Shown: positions 1 to 7,542, counted from the first letter of the stretch. The stretch: DNA of 32,862 bases from Pseudomonadota bacterium (GCA_017464085.1 JAFUEE010000109.1:1-32862); one strand, 5' to 3'. The notes: generated by a model from the sequence alone, not told the origin. A program made the numbers and translations.

Positions 1-116
1 ATGAGGATGACTACGATGAGGATGAAGACTATGATGAGGACGAGGACGAAGATGAGGATGACTACGATGAGGATGAAGACTATGATGAGGACGAGGACGA
101 AGATTATGACGGTTGA
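1..116 (+). CDS. 3' end of a truncated gene with an Asp/Glu/Tyr-rich C-terminal tail
   Basis: The only frame without stops enters from the left edge (first full codon at 3) and ends at the TGA at 114-116. It encodes 37 residues that are almost all Asp or Glu, with regularly spaced Tyr, ending in DYDG. This would be a highly negative, disordered C-terminal tail. The body of the gene lies outside the window, so no function can be given. The tail is made of two 51-bp direct repeats. A hairpin follows 24 bp after the stop, which supports a real 3' end here. Confidence 0.6.
   Translation, partial: EDDYDEDEDYDEDEDEDEDDYDEDEDYDEDEDEDYDG
3..104 (+). repeat. Two exact 51-bp tandem repeats encoding 17 acidic residues each
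   Basis: Copies at 3-53 and 54-104 appear identical. The period is a multiple of three, so copy-number change would lengthen or shorten the acidic tail in frame. The array may extend left of the window. Confidence 0.85.
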
Positions 117-139
117 TGATTGATCGTCGCATGGGTGGA

Positions 140-174
140 ATTTCAGCACGTGGTCTTAGACCATGTGCTGAAAT
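140..174 (+). terminator. Hairpin with a 16-bp stem, terminator-like
   Basis: Arms at 140-155 and 159-174 pair over 16 bp with one G-U pair and a 3-base loop (TTA). It lies 24 bp after the stop of the acidic-tail gene and 46 bp before the next start. There is no clear T-run after it, so it may be a weak terminator or a 3' stabilising hairpin rather than a classical intrinsic terminator. Confidence 0.5.
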
Positions 175-220
175 CAATAGGTCTTAAGTGCATTTACAAA
201 GGAAAGCAGGAGAGGGTGAT

Positions 221-1063
221 ATGGCTGAATGTAAGATTTGCGGCAAGATAATGTCTGAGGAGGCATTTGTAATAAATAACGGCATGTGTGATATTTGTCT
301 CAGGACTGTGGAGGGGGATGATGATCCCATACTTGAAACGCCTCAAATTGATATTAAACCATCCTCTAATGATATAAATGAAAAGTTTAAAGCGTATGAA
401 GAAGAATTAAGAAAAGAAAGAGAATTTGATGCAAAGAATTTTGAGGGTAAGGCGATAGATGAATTTAAATTTCCAAATTTTATATGGAATGAAATTCGTT
501 ATTCAGAGACTGGATTTTCGGATAAGTCATTGTTGCTATGTTCCAGAGGAAAGATGGATACAATTGAGATCGTCCTGGCAGTGTTTTGGACGCTTTGCCT
601 CTCTCCCTTTGCAATTGTGGGGATTGGGCTCATTGTGATGCTGATATATGCGAACTTTTTTGGGACAGTCGGCGGATTGACTGGTAGTGTGGGGGCGAAT
701 ATTTTTATGATTTTTTTTACAATCATCTGGAATGCAATTATTGGGGGGATGATTTGGAATGTAGGAATGCATAAGATTTGGGGCAAAGCGTGGATTAACA
801 TCAAAGAGGGAGAAATTGAATGCTGTACTGGTAGAAAATTTAAACCGAGTAAAGTCAAAAAGTTTTTGATATCTAATGTGAAAGCCTTTTATATTGAGAA
901 AGACAGCGGAAAGAGGACTGTGTATGAGGTATATATCACGCCAGATGAGAAAGATGCTATCAATAGCAAGCAGGCATTTAAATTTGAATTGGAGTATAAG
1001 TACGCTGCGGAGTACTGGCAAGATTTTTTAAAATGGTACATCAGGTCAAAAAGAAGACACTGA
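221..1063 (+). CDS. Zinc-ribbon two-TM membrane protein of unknown function, paralog 1
   Basis: 280 residues. The ATG at 221 is chosen because an AGGAGAGG Shine-Dalgarno lies at 208-215 and the zinc ribbon starts right after; an in-frame upstream start at 188 has no such support. Order of parts: CX2C at Cys4/Cys7 and CX2C at Cys23/Cys26 (zinc-ribbon spacing X15); a charged, probably helical linker (50-70); the family motif FEGK at 74-77 and FPNF at 84-87; two membrane stretches (about 116-146 and 158-183); a soluble C-terminal region (187-275) whose start (WINIKEGEIE) resembles the first strands of bacterial PH-like domains; and FLKWY at 269-273. It is first of five paralogs in one orientation. 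The PH-like reading is inference, and the function is unknown. Confidence 0.85.
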   Translation: MAECKICGKIMSEEAFVINNGMCDICLRTVEGDDDPILETPQIDIKPSSNDINEKFKAYEEELRKEREFDAKNFEGKAIDEFKFPNFIWNEIRYSETGFSDKSLLLCSRGKMDTIEIVLAVFWTLCLSPFAIVGIGLIVMLIYANFFGTVGGLTGSVGANIFMIFFTIIWNAIIGGMIWNVGMHKIWGKAWINIKEGEIECCTGRKFKPSKVKKFLISNVKAFYIEKDSGKRTVYEVYITPDEKDAINSKQAFKFELEYKYAAEYWQDFLKWYIRSKRRH

Positions 1064-1580
1064 GTGCGAGCCGATTGAGCGAACGGGAGATAAGATTTTC
1101 ATTTGGAACGCTCCTATGATTGTTTTGGTCGTAATTATTGATACTATGATTTGACCTCTTCCTCGCTCGCTTTGCATGCATGTGCTTTTTATTCTGGAAG
1201 CGGGCGAGGGGGATGATTTATATTTCACTGCAATCATCTAAAAATACGGAAGACTGGGAGCGTGTTGTTGAGTTTGCAGTGAAGATGCCAGAAAGTAGCG
1301 GAAGTATAAATATTCGAGGTTTCCAGTTTAAACTGCCATGTTATGACCTCAAAATGTTTTATATTAGTGGGAATATGTGTGAAAGTTAATAGGGAAATTG
1401 TTTATTTTATGTTTCCAAAATGATTTGAATATATTGATTGTGATACAATAATGAAGTAAACTAGATGATAAAAGTATAAAATTGTATATATAATTAGATG
1501 GTAAAAATGTATTTTATGCATAGAATGTTATTGGCTCATGATCTGGTGTTATGAGCTATTTGTGTGCAGGAGAGTGCTTG
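1064..1580. other. AT-rich gap between paralogs 1 and 2, no convincing gene
   Basis: It holds an imperfect hairpin (arms 1161-1173 and 1198-1209, CCTCGC pairing with GCGAGG, one mismatch) and a 58-codon frame from ATG 1213 to 1389. That frame resembles no paralog and has a G-run touching its start codon, so it is probably not translated; it could be a decayed gene end. From 1390 to 1560 the DNA is very AT-rich and is the likely place for the promoter of paralog 2, although I could not pick a clean -35/-10 pair. Confidence 0.5.
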
Positions 1581-2798
1581 ATGGTACGAAAGTGTGTGAT
1601 TTGTGGCAACGAGATGCCGGAAGAGGTGTATATATGGAATGGAGGGAAGTGTGACCAGTGCTGTGAAGGCAATGCGGCTGGGGCATCGAGGCACACATCT
1701 GATCCCTTTACAGTATCGAAGGTGTCTGAAAATGATCGGTTTTCAGGGGGCATTGCTGGAGGGAGATGCGGAATTTGCGGCAATCCGATTGATGATGAAG
1801 TATGTGCTCGTAATCAGGGCCTTTGCGACTTGTGCGCATCTGGAGGGGATGATCCGATACTTTCCAATAAAGGGCACGGAGCGCATCGGGGGAGCGGCGT
1901 TTCGGTACCAAACGGGGAGGCATGGAAGCAAAATATCCTGGAGGGAAGTGTTGGACGCAAGCTCATTGATATAGCAAAGAAATTTGTGGGTACAGAGAAT
2001 GGACATAAGTTTAATCCGGCAAAGTTTGAGAACAAGCCGATTTCTGAATATATTTTGCCAGACTTTATCAAATCTGAAGTTTTAGCAGGGGAGGAGGGGG
2101 GAGAGCCTTCGCTATTGCTTATCATTGAGCAGAACGCGGGATGTTTTGCAGCATTTTTCTCTATGGTAATATTGCTGATTTGCGGTTTTATATTTACAGT
2201 GAATATTCCTATGTTACATACAAATGATTTATATACAAAAATTATAGAGGGGCTTCCGTTATCAACAGAATTGATTATTCTTGGCGGGGTTGTGCCTGCT
2301 ATAGGTGCATTCTTGATAGTAGGACTGATTATTGTGGTGATTACCGGGTGCTTTTTTAATAATTTATATATAAATTTAAAAGGGGATTGTATTGAATATT
2401 ACAAAGGAAGAAAATTTAACCCTCAGAAAACCAAATCGTATTCGATGGATAATCTTATAGCGACTTATAAAAAGAAGAGTAAGAATAGTGGAAATAGTAA
2501 TAGGAATAGGAGAAGAAATAGATTTGATGATAGGAGAGATGGCGGCATAACAATAACATTCGGCAGTAATCATACAAGCGTTAGAAGCAGTCATTACTAT
2601 TATTTGGTGAATATCTGTTTGGATAATCCGAATGCATCATGGTTTCAAAATACTTTTATTGGGCCGAAGACGATAGTATCATTAACGCTTGATGACCATA
2701 ATGAAGCGATGTATTGGAAAGATTTCCTCAATTGGTATTTCGGAAGCAGGCGTTTGATGATGAGGCAATCTGAGCAGATGAACGGCAGATTGATATGA
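1581..2798 (+). CDS. Zinc-ribbon two-TM membrane protein, paralog 2, with two zinc ribbons
   Basis: 405 residues, the longest of the family. Start ATG 1581 follows AGGAG at 1568-1572; an earlier in-frame ATG at 1551 lacks a ribosome site. Two complete CX2C-X15-CX2C ribbons are seen, Cys5/8/24/27 and Cys63/66/82/85, separated by about 35 residues. Then come the motif FENK (149-152), LPDF, two membrane stretches (about 189-209 and 231-257) and the C-terminal domain (263-385), which opens with YINLKGDCIEYYKGRKFNP and ends with FLNWY. A basic, Asn/Arg-rich loop (about 296-319) is inserted in the C-terminal domain and absent from the others. The second ribbon plus its DDPI tail is closest to the single ribbon of paralog 1, so the first ribbon looks like an added copy. 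Function unknown. Confidence 0.85.
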   Translation: MVRKCVICGNEMPEEVYIWNGGKCDQCCEGNAAGASRHTSDPFTVSKVSENDRFSGGIAGGRCGICGNPIDDEVCARNQGLCDLCASGGDDPILSNKGHGAHRGSGVSVPNGEAWKQNILEGSVGRKLIDIAKKFVGTENGHKFNPAKFENKPISEYILPDFIKSEVLAGEEGGEPSLLLIIEQNAGCFAAFFSMVILLICGFIFTVNIPMLHTNDLYTKIIEGLPLSTELIILGGVVPAIGAFLIVGLIIVVITGCFFNNLYINLKGDCIEYYKGRKFNPQKTKSYSMDNLIATYKKKSKNSGNSNRNRRRNRFDDRRDGGITITFGSNHTSVRSSHYYYLVNICLDNPNASWFQNTFIGPKTIVSLTLDDHNEAMYWKDFLNWYFGSRRLMMRQSEQMNGRLI

Positions 2799-3151
2799 GG
2801 TAATTCAAGCGGAGTTGCCTGCTGGAGGATTTCCTGCTTCCTGGTGTCTGTTCGGGGGCAGGAGGGCTCTTGGAACGAATTCGTTTGCCGTTGCTCATGT
2901 CATCATGCGCGAAATTTCAGCATGATCTGTGGTTTTGCGATGTTTCTTTGAGAGGGGTAGTCGTTCGGGCAGTAGAAAAGCGCTCAGACGAGGATGCGGG
3001 AGAAGCTGCTAAGTTCACCTGTGGCAGCTTGCAGCCTGAGACTGTCGAGGCAAAGGCTGTTTTTTGTAATATATCTGAGCGCTGTTACTTGTTGTTTCAG
3101 ATGATATGTGTTATGAGATATAAAGGGGGATTGTGTACGGAGGTATCATTC
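2799..3151. other. Gap between paralogs 2 and 3 with a distant inverted repeat
   Basis: 353 bp, richer in GC than the flanking genes. An open frame runs in from ATG/TTG codons near 2870 into paralog 3, but it encodes no zinc ribbon and nothing family-like. A perfect 10-bp inverted repeat, AGCGCTCAGA at 2979-2988 and its complement at 3074-3083, encloses about 85 bp that contain smaller self-complementary pieces (GCTG/CAGC). It could be a structured leader or a relic of replaced DNA. I see no other gene. Confidence 0.4.
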
Positions 3152-3922
3152 ATGGCATTGGATACGCAAAAAATTCTAAATAAGGTTGTAGACATTCTTG
3201 ATAATTTTGTTCTTGAATTCGATCCGTCGTTATTCGAGGGAAAAGATATTCAGGAGTATGTATTTCCAGAGTTTATTGAGAGCAAGATTATTGATACCAA
3301 TGATTCATTTAATGAAAAGTCTTTACTGTTAAATGTTGAGAAAACACGTAAAATAACTAAAATTCTTTGGGGGATAATTATATCTGTTGTCTTTGGAGGA
3401 ATGATTTGGGCGTGTATTGGAATTCCGGATATATATTATATGTTTTTGGAGATAGTCAATGAGTTTCGAACTGGCGTTTTTCAAATGAATAATCCAGTTT
3501 ATGGGCTGCTTTTGGTTGTTGGAATAACTATCGCTGTATGTGTATTTGGAATAAAAATGTGCTTTTTTAATAACGTATGGATAAACTTAAAGAAGGATAG
3601 CATTGAGTGTTATCGTGGCTTTCGATTTAATCCAGACAAAGCCAAAAAGTATTCAGTGGATGATGTGAAAGTATTTCATGAATATGTGAGAGGTAACAAT
3701 AATATAAGTTGCATAAAGATACTCATTAATTCTGAGCTTCCATCTGCATCATGGTTTCAAACCTGGAGACATAACAGAAGGAACGGGTTTAGGTTTTCGA
3801 AGGATTATGTATTAGCCGGGGAATATGTGCGTGATTTTCTCAAGTGGTATATTTGTGCAAGAAAAAAAGAAAGATCGCGCGAGGATGGCTTGATGGTGGC
3901 GAAGCAGGAATATTTGATCTGA
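3152..3922 (+). CDS. Two-TM membrane protein, paralog 3, lacking the zinc ribbon
   Basis: 256 residues. ATG 3152 follows CGGAGG at about 3138-3143, whereas the longer upstream frame is not family-like. The protein starts directly with a short helix and the family motif FEGK (28-31) / FPEF (38-41). Two membrane stretches (about 71-95 and 116-138) follow, then the C-terminal domain opening with WINLKKDSIECYRGFRFNP (143-161) and ending FLKWY (229-233), with a charged tail. It is closest to paralog 2 in the C-terminal domain (CFFNN, FNP.KAK/KTK, ASWFQ). The zinc ribbon of the other copies is missing; a separate, damaged ribbon fragment lies just downstream at 3976. Function unknown. Confidence 0.8.
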   Translation: MALDTQKILNKVVDILDNFVLEFDPSLFEGKDIQEYVFPEFIESKIIDTNDSFNEKSLLLNVEKTRKITKILWGIIISVVFGGMIWACIGIPDIYYMFLEIVNEFRTGVFQMNNPVYGLLLVVGITIAVCVFGIKMCFFNNVWINLKKDSIECYRGFRFNPDKAKKYSVDDVKVFHEYVRGNNNISCIKILINSELPSASWFQTWRHNRRNGFRFSKDYVLAGEYVRDFLKWYICARKKERSREDGLMVAKQEYLI

Positions 3923-3975
3923 GCATAGAGCATTCGCATCGAAAAATAGTCGTGTTGAAATCGAAAGGACGTGAA

Positions 3976-4098
3976 ATGGCGAAATGCGTAATTTGTGGTG
4001 ATCGTATTTCTGATCATAAAAGACTGAAGAATGGCATGGTTTTGTTATATATTGAATGTATTCATAAAAGTATAAATCAAAATTTACAAAACAGATGA
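3976..4098 (+). pseudogene. Zinc-ribbon stub, fragment of a sixth paralog
   Basis: Forty codons from ATG 3976, with AGGAC at about 3966-3970 as a plausible ribosome site. It begins like the paralogs (MAKCVICGDRI, Cys4 and Cys7, then NGM), but where the others have CDxC it reads VLLYIEC, so the second zinc pair is spoiled. It ends after 40 residues without FExK, membrane or C-terminal parts. It is best read as the 5' remnant of a decayed family member lying between paralogs 3 and 4. It could still be a tiny expressed protein, but loss of a metal ligand argues against that. Confidence 0.55.
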
Positions 4099-4144
4099 GA
4101 ATTGAGTGAAAACGACTCATTTGTGAAATAAAGAGCCATAATCT

Positions 4145-4243
4145 GTATGTATATATTTTCTTTGTGAATATGCCTCTCGATTGTAAAGTAATATCAAGCC
4201 CGTGAAGGTTTTTGCGGGGCAGGTGATACGTATAGAGGTGAGT
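4145..4243 (+). repeat. 5' flank shared by paralogs 4 and 5 (copy 1)
   Basis: About 100 bp before paralog 4 align with about 100 bp before paralog 5. Matching pieces include TGTAAAGT, GCCCGTGAAG, a run of T, GGGGC and GATACGTATAGAGGT, in the same order and nearly the same spacing. The block ends in the ribosome site AGAGGT. It was probably copied with the gene and may carry a shared promoter or leader. Confidence 0.65.
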
Positions 4244-5089
4244 ATGGCGAAAAGATGCGCGATATGTGGCAATCAAATGGTGAGCAGTTCATTTGGTCAT
4301 GACAAGCAAATCTGCGATCTCTGTCTGAGAGCGGCATCGGGGGCTGACGATCCAGTCATTCATGATGCAATTCCGCATGTACCGTTCGGGAAAGAAGAGA
4401 AAAGAAGGGAGGCGTTGCGCCGGGAGACTCTTGAGAAAGGACGATTTGATTTAGAAAATTTTGAGGGGAAAACAATTTCTCAGTACAAATTTCCGCCGTT
4501 CATTACGTCAAAGGTGCTCAAGCCTAAAGCTGGCATCGGAAATGAAGCTTTATTGATATGCCCCCGCAGAATGGGAAGACTTGAGCTTGCTGTCTATCTG
4601 TTGTTTAACGGACCCGTGATTTTGTTGATTGTGCTGATTGGTCTGGGATCAATTGTATTCTCCGTATATGCAATCTTTACACTCAGTGATTGGATGATGC
4701 TTGCCATCCCGCTTGCAATAATATGGAATTTGATTTTTTTTATAGTTTTTAAAATGCATAGTAAGGAATTTGAGAATGACTGGGTGAAGCTCAATGCAGA
4801 CAGCATTGAATTCGATCATGGGTTGTTTTTTAATTCGGAACGTGCTAAAATTTTGTCGATTGATAATGTTAAGGTATCTTATGTATCAAAAAATAGTGGT
4901 GCAATTAGCTTTGGAAAATTCGGAGAGAATTTCAGATGGAATCATTTTGTCAGGATTGTGTCTATCATGCCTATGAGCAATGGTGAAAGAGAGCTGATTG
5001 AATTCGCTATTGTCGAAGAATATATGGCTATATACTGGCAGGAATTTTTGAATTGGTATATCAGTCGCGGATATAAAAATATATATTAG
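4244..5089 (+). CDS. Zinc-ribbon two-TM membrane protein, paralog 4
   Basis: 281 residues. ATG 4244 follows AGAGGTG and starts with the ribbon; an in-frame GTG at 4202 would add 14 residues that correspond to the untranslated duplicated leader, so it is not preferred. Zinc ligands Cys5, Cys8, Cys24, Cys27; a linker with an ADDPV motif like the DDPI of paralogs 1 and 2; a basic/acidic helix (50-67); FEGK (73-76) and FPPF (83-86); membrane stretches about 114-146 and 150-171; C-terminal domain from 178 (DWVKLNADSIEF) ending FLNWY. Orientation and layout match its neighbours. Function unknown; likely inner-membrane with both soluble ends on the same side. Confidence 0.85.
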   Translation: MAKRCAICGNQMVSSSFGHDKQICDLCLRAASGADDPVIHDAIPHVPFGKEEKRREALRRETLEKGRFDLENFEGKTISQYKFPPFITSKVLKPKAGIGNEALLICPRRMGRLELAVYLLFNGPVILLIVLIGLGSIVFSVYAIFTLSDWMMLAIPLAIIWNLIFFIVFKMHSKEFENDWVKLNADSIEFDHGLFFNSERAKILSIDNVKVSYVSKNSGAISFGKFGENFRWNHFVRIVSIMPMSNGERELIEFAIVEEYMAIYWQEFLNWYISRGYKNIY

Positions 5090-5145
5090 ATCTTGATTAT
5101 CTGAAGTTGAATAATTCTGAATGTTTCCTAGAGTAGTGGTAATAT

Positions 5146-5247
5146 ATTGTATATTTATTTTCCTTTGAGGGTACGCTTCTGGAATGTAAAGTGACAAGGT
5201 GCCCGTGAAGTTTTTTCATGGGGCTGGGGATACGTATAGAGGTTGTT
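5146..5247 (+). repeat. 5' flank shared by paralogs 4 and 5 (copy 2)
   Basis: This is the second copy of the block described at 4145-4243, again ending directly in the ribosome site (AGAGGT) of the gene it precedes. Differences are scattered substitutions and one or two short indels. Confidence 0.65.
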
Positions 5248-6072
5248 ATGGCACAAAACTGTGTGATCTGCGGCAGTCAAATCCCGGATGAGGTATTTGA
5301 TAGGAACGCTGGAATTTGTGATGCATGCTGGAGCGCTCAATATGAACAAGCGAACCCGCAGTGTCCGCAGCGGGGGCTGGAGGGAGAATATGAAAAATCT
5401 AGGATTGATTTACTGAATATATATGAGCGAATTACTTCAAGACATCATGCAGATGTTGTCTTTTGTCCTCAAGAGTTTGAGAATAAATCATTGGATGCAT
5501 TCGAATTTCCTGCTTTTTTGAGTGCACAAGTGGTGGAGTCTCGTGGATGGGATCGTGATCTGATTATTCATACAGTGCATACGATTGATCCAGATATGAA
5601 GAAATTCTATATATTTGCATTATGTGCTTTTGGGTTTATTTGCTTTACAATCCTTGTGACTATTTTTACATCATTTGACCTTTTTTGGATGATTTTTGAC
5701 AATTATGTTACTGGGATTATGTTTTGTTTACTATTCAGTTTTGTTATTTCTCTATTTGCTTATGCTATTGATGATTTAAAAAAAATCGTATTTAAAAACT
5801 GGTTCTATATCGGTAAGGATTATATAGGATGCTATCGAGGAATTAAATATAACCAATTGCTCTCACGGAAATTCGCGCTTGATGAAATTGATGTGTTTTG
5901 TGTGGCTCATGAAACTAATGGTTGGGATAAAAATATGGATTTTTTTGTGGCGAGAGCTGGGGTTAATTCGTTAAATAATTTTAAATGTACTCTCCCGGAG
6001 AAGCAGGCAAAATTTCTTTCCGATTTTCTTAAATGGTATTCAATCCAAGAGGGGGATAAATACTGTATTTAA
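5248..6072 (+). CDS. Zinc-ribbon two-TM membrane protein, paralog 5
   Basis: 274 residues from ATG 5248 (AGAGGT at 5238-5243). Zinc ligands Cys5, Cys8, Cys24, Cys27. The linker is more diverged than in the other copies, with several extra Cys, and lacks DDPI. FENK (77-80) and FPAF (87-90) are kept. Membrane stretches lie at about 119-141 and 153-174. The C-terminal domain starts NWFYIGKDYIGCYRG and ends with FLKWY near the C-terminus. It is the last gene of the array and is followed by a strong hairpin terminator. This is the most diverged copy; function unknown. Confidence 0.85.
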   Translation: MAQNCVICGSQIPDEVFDRNAGICDACWSAQYEQANPQCPQRGLEGEYEKSRIDLLNIYERITSRHHADVVFCPQEFENKSLDAFEFPAFLSAQVVESRGWDRDLIIHTVHTIDPDMKKFYIFALCAFGFICFTILVTIFTSFDLFWMIFDNYVTGIMFCLLFSFVISLFAYAIDDLKKIVFKNWFYIGKDYIGCYRGIKYNQLLSRKFALDEIDVFCVAHETNGWDKNMDFFVARAGVNSLNNFKCTLPEKQAKFLSDFLKWYSIQEGDKYCI

Positions 6073-6091
6073 TATGAATGTGTAGGCATCT

Positions 6092-6137
6092 CAGGGCTGG
6101 ATTTTTAGCAAAACTCCCAGCCCTGTGCTTGTTTATT
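6092..6137. terminator. Intrinsic terminator between convergent genes
   Basis: A 9-bp GC-rich stem (6092-6100 with 6117-6125, CAGGGCTGG/CCAGCCCTG) with a secondary TTTT/AAAA pairing in the loop is followed by a T-rich stretch on the plus strand. It ends the paralog array; the stop of the minus-strand GTPase gene is inside its tail, so it may act on both strands. Confidence 0.7.
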
Positions 6138-7275
6138 CCGCAGGCGGGGGCTTTAGTTTTTCTTTTTGTGATTTGAAAAGTGCCCTGAGCTTTTCCCGGC
6201 CCTCGGAAGTATTGATATCTTTTGGGTTGATTTCGCCATTATAGATTGATTCCATCAAGAGAATATAGGCTTCGCCGAGCGCGGTCGTGAGGAGTCCGGC
6301 AGTCGCGCCAGAAATGACGCCTCCAGAGACTGTGCCGAGCCCCGGGATGAGCTTGAGCAGGCTTGCAGCGAGCGTTTTTCCAATTAATGTTGTTCCGCCT
6401 GTGCCTAGCACGGATGAGACGAACCCCATGATGATGCTCTTGTTGATATTTAGCCCGAAGATGGCTGTGATAGAGGCGATCATCGCGACCTGAGTGGGGA
6501 TGATGACGGCACAGTCAGCGATCGGTATGGGGGAAAATCCTTCTCCAAAAGCTGCTGCGGTCGCTGCGGCTACTGCTGCCTGTGCCTGTCGTTTTTTTGA
6601 TTCTAGGGATGCGATCTGGACGTTCTGGAGCGTGTTCCGGAGCTCTTCCGGGAGCGCTTCTGCCATGACGTTGATCAGGATATCCAGCCCGAATGATTTG
6701 ATGACGATATCTTCGTCTACTTCAAAGTCTGACGCCAGCACGGGCACGACCTGGATGACATCGAGGTTTTCGTCGAGGATTCTGTTCTTCAGGTCCTGAG
6801 CGGCTTTTTTAGAAAATGACTGCGTGAGCACGATGAGGACAGGGACCTGCGTGTCCTGATTGTCCTTCGCGAGGGCGCGCAGCCATGCGATTTCTTCGTC
6901 TTCGATGCGGTTCGAGGCCGTGTTGATGCAGTACCAGATGCAGTGGATTGCTTTGTTGATGTCGCGCGCCGCGAGCCCTTCGCGGATCGTGGCCAGAATT
7001 TCAGTTTTGACTTCTTCCTGGGCATTTTTGCCGAGTTCGAACCCTCTTGTGTCGTATATCGCAAGCGGTACGCCTTCTTTTGTGATCTTTCGCATGTGGT
7101 CAGTGACAGGTTTTCCCAGTCCGGTCTGAGCGAGCTGTTCCCTGAAAATGCTGTTGATGAGCGTGCTTTTGCCGACACCGGTCTTGCCGGCGACGATGAT
7201 GTTGAGCGTGTTGAGATTTTTGACTTTGTCTGCGATCGCCTGGATGCAGGCTTCAGCGATTTGGTTGATGTCCAT
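6133..7275 (-). CDS. P-loop GTPase of the TRAFAC class with hydrophobic C-terminal (DUF697-like) region
   Basis: 380 residues. Start ATG at 7273-7275 is chosen because ACGGAGA lies 6 bases upstream; a longer frame to 7359 has no ribosome site. GTPase motifs: GKTGVGKST at 30-38 (P-loop), conserved Thr in PVTDH (58), DTRG at 75-78 (switch II). The G4 site reads LTQS...K rather than NKxD, as in several membrane-linked GTPases of the Era/YcjX neighbourhood. After the G domain come an Ala-rich helix (about 235-250) and a Gly-rich, hydrophobic region (about 255-355) that could bind or cross the membrane. It faces the zinc-ribbon array tail to tail. Specific role unknown; likely membrane-associated. 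Confidence 0.8.
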   Translation of the reverse strand: MDINQIAEACIQAIADKVKNLNTLNIIVAGKTGVGKSTLINSIFREQLAQTGLGKPVTDHMRKITKEGVPLAIYDTRGFELGKNAQEEVKTEILATIREGLAARDINKAIHCIWYCINTASNRIEDEEIAWLRALAKDNQDTQVPVLIVLTQSFSKKAAQDLKNRILDENLDVIQVVPVLASDFEVDEDIVIKSFGLDILINVMAEALPEELRNTLQNVQIASLESKKRQAQAAVAAATAAAFGEGFSPIPIADCAVIIPTQVAMIASITAIFGLNINKSIIMGFVSSVLGTGGTTLIGKTLAASLLKLIPGLGTVSGGVISGATAGLLTTALGEAYILLMESIYNGEINPKDINTSEGREKLRALFKSQKEKLKPPPAE

Positions 7276-7369
7276 GCCAATCTCCGTGGAAAGCAGCCGC
7301 TGCGCACGGCCTGAAGCGATTATACGGTAGCGTTCTGCAATAATCCAAGAGATTTGCAAAGAGCTCCCC

Positions 7370-7388
7370 TATGCGCTTTCGCGCATAC
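7370..7388. repeat. Short palindrome of the TAT-stem-ATA-C family
   Basis: TATGCGC and GCGCATA pair around a TTTC loop and are followed by C, matching the core of the palindrome family seen across the window. It lies in the 267-bp gap between the divergent GTPase and TPR genes, which otherwise holds an AT-containing stretch (7440-7475) that could carry promoters; I could not fix them. Confidence 0.5.
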
Positions 7389-7542
7389 GACGCGCGCAAA
7401 CGCAGGTTGCTGTGGGCGCGTATGTGTGCGCGTAGGTGCAAAATTTTGTATTCCGTAGGAAGTGTGGTATATAGCGCGGAGTTGTTGTCTTTGACACGCA
7501 GTGTACGGATGCACTGTTGGCCGTGGCAGGGAGGCTATCGGA

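Noticed and set aside
1213..1389. 58-codon frame between paralogs 1 and 2 as a real gene
   Set aside because: The G-run touches the start codon, no family is recognised and it overlaps a hairpin. Kept only as a note in the gap entry.
2870..3151. N-terminal extension of paralog 3 containing several Cys
   Set aside because: The extension has no CX2C pairs, no similarity to the ribbons and no ribosome site, while CGGAGG stands right before ATG 3152.
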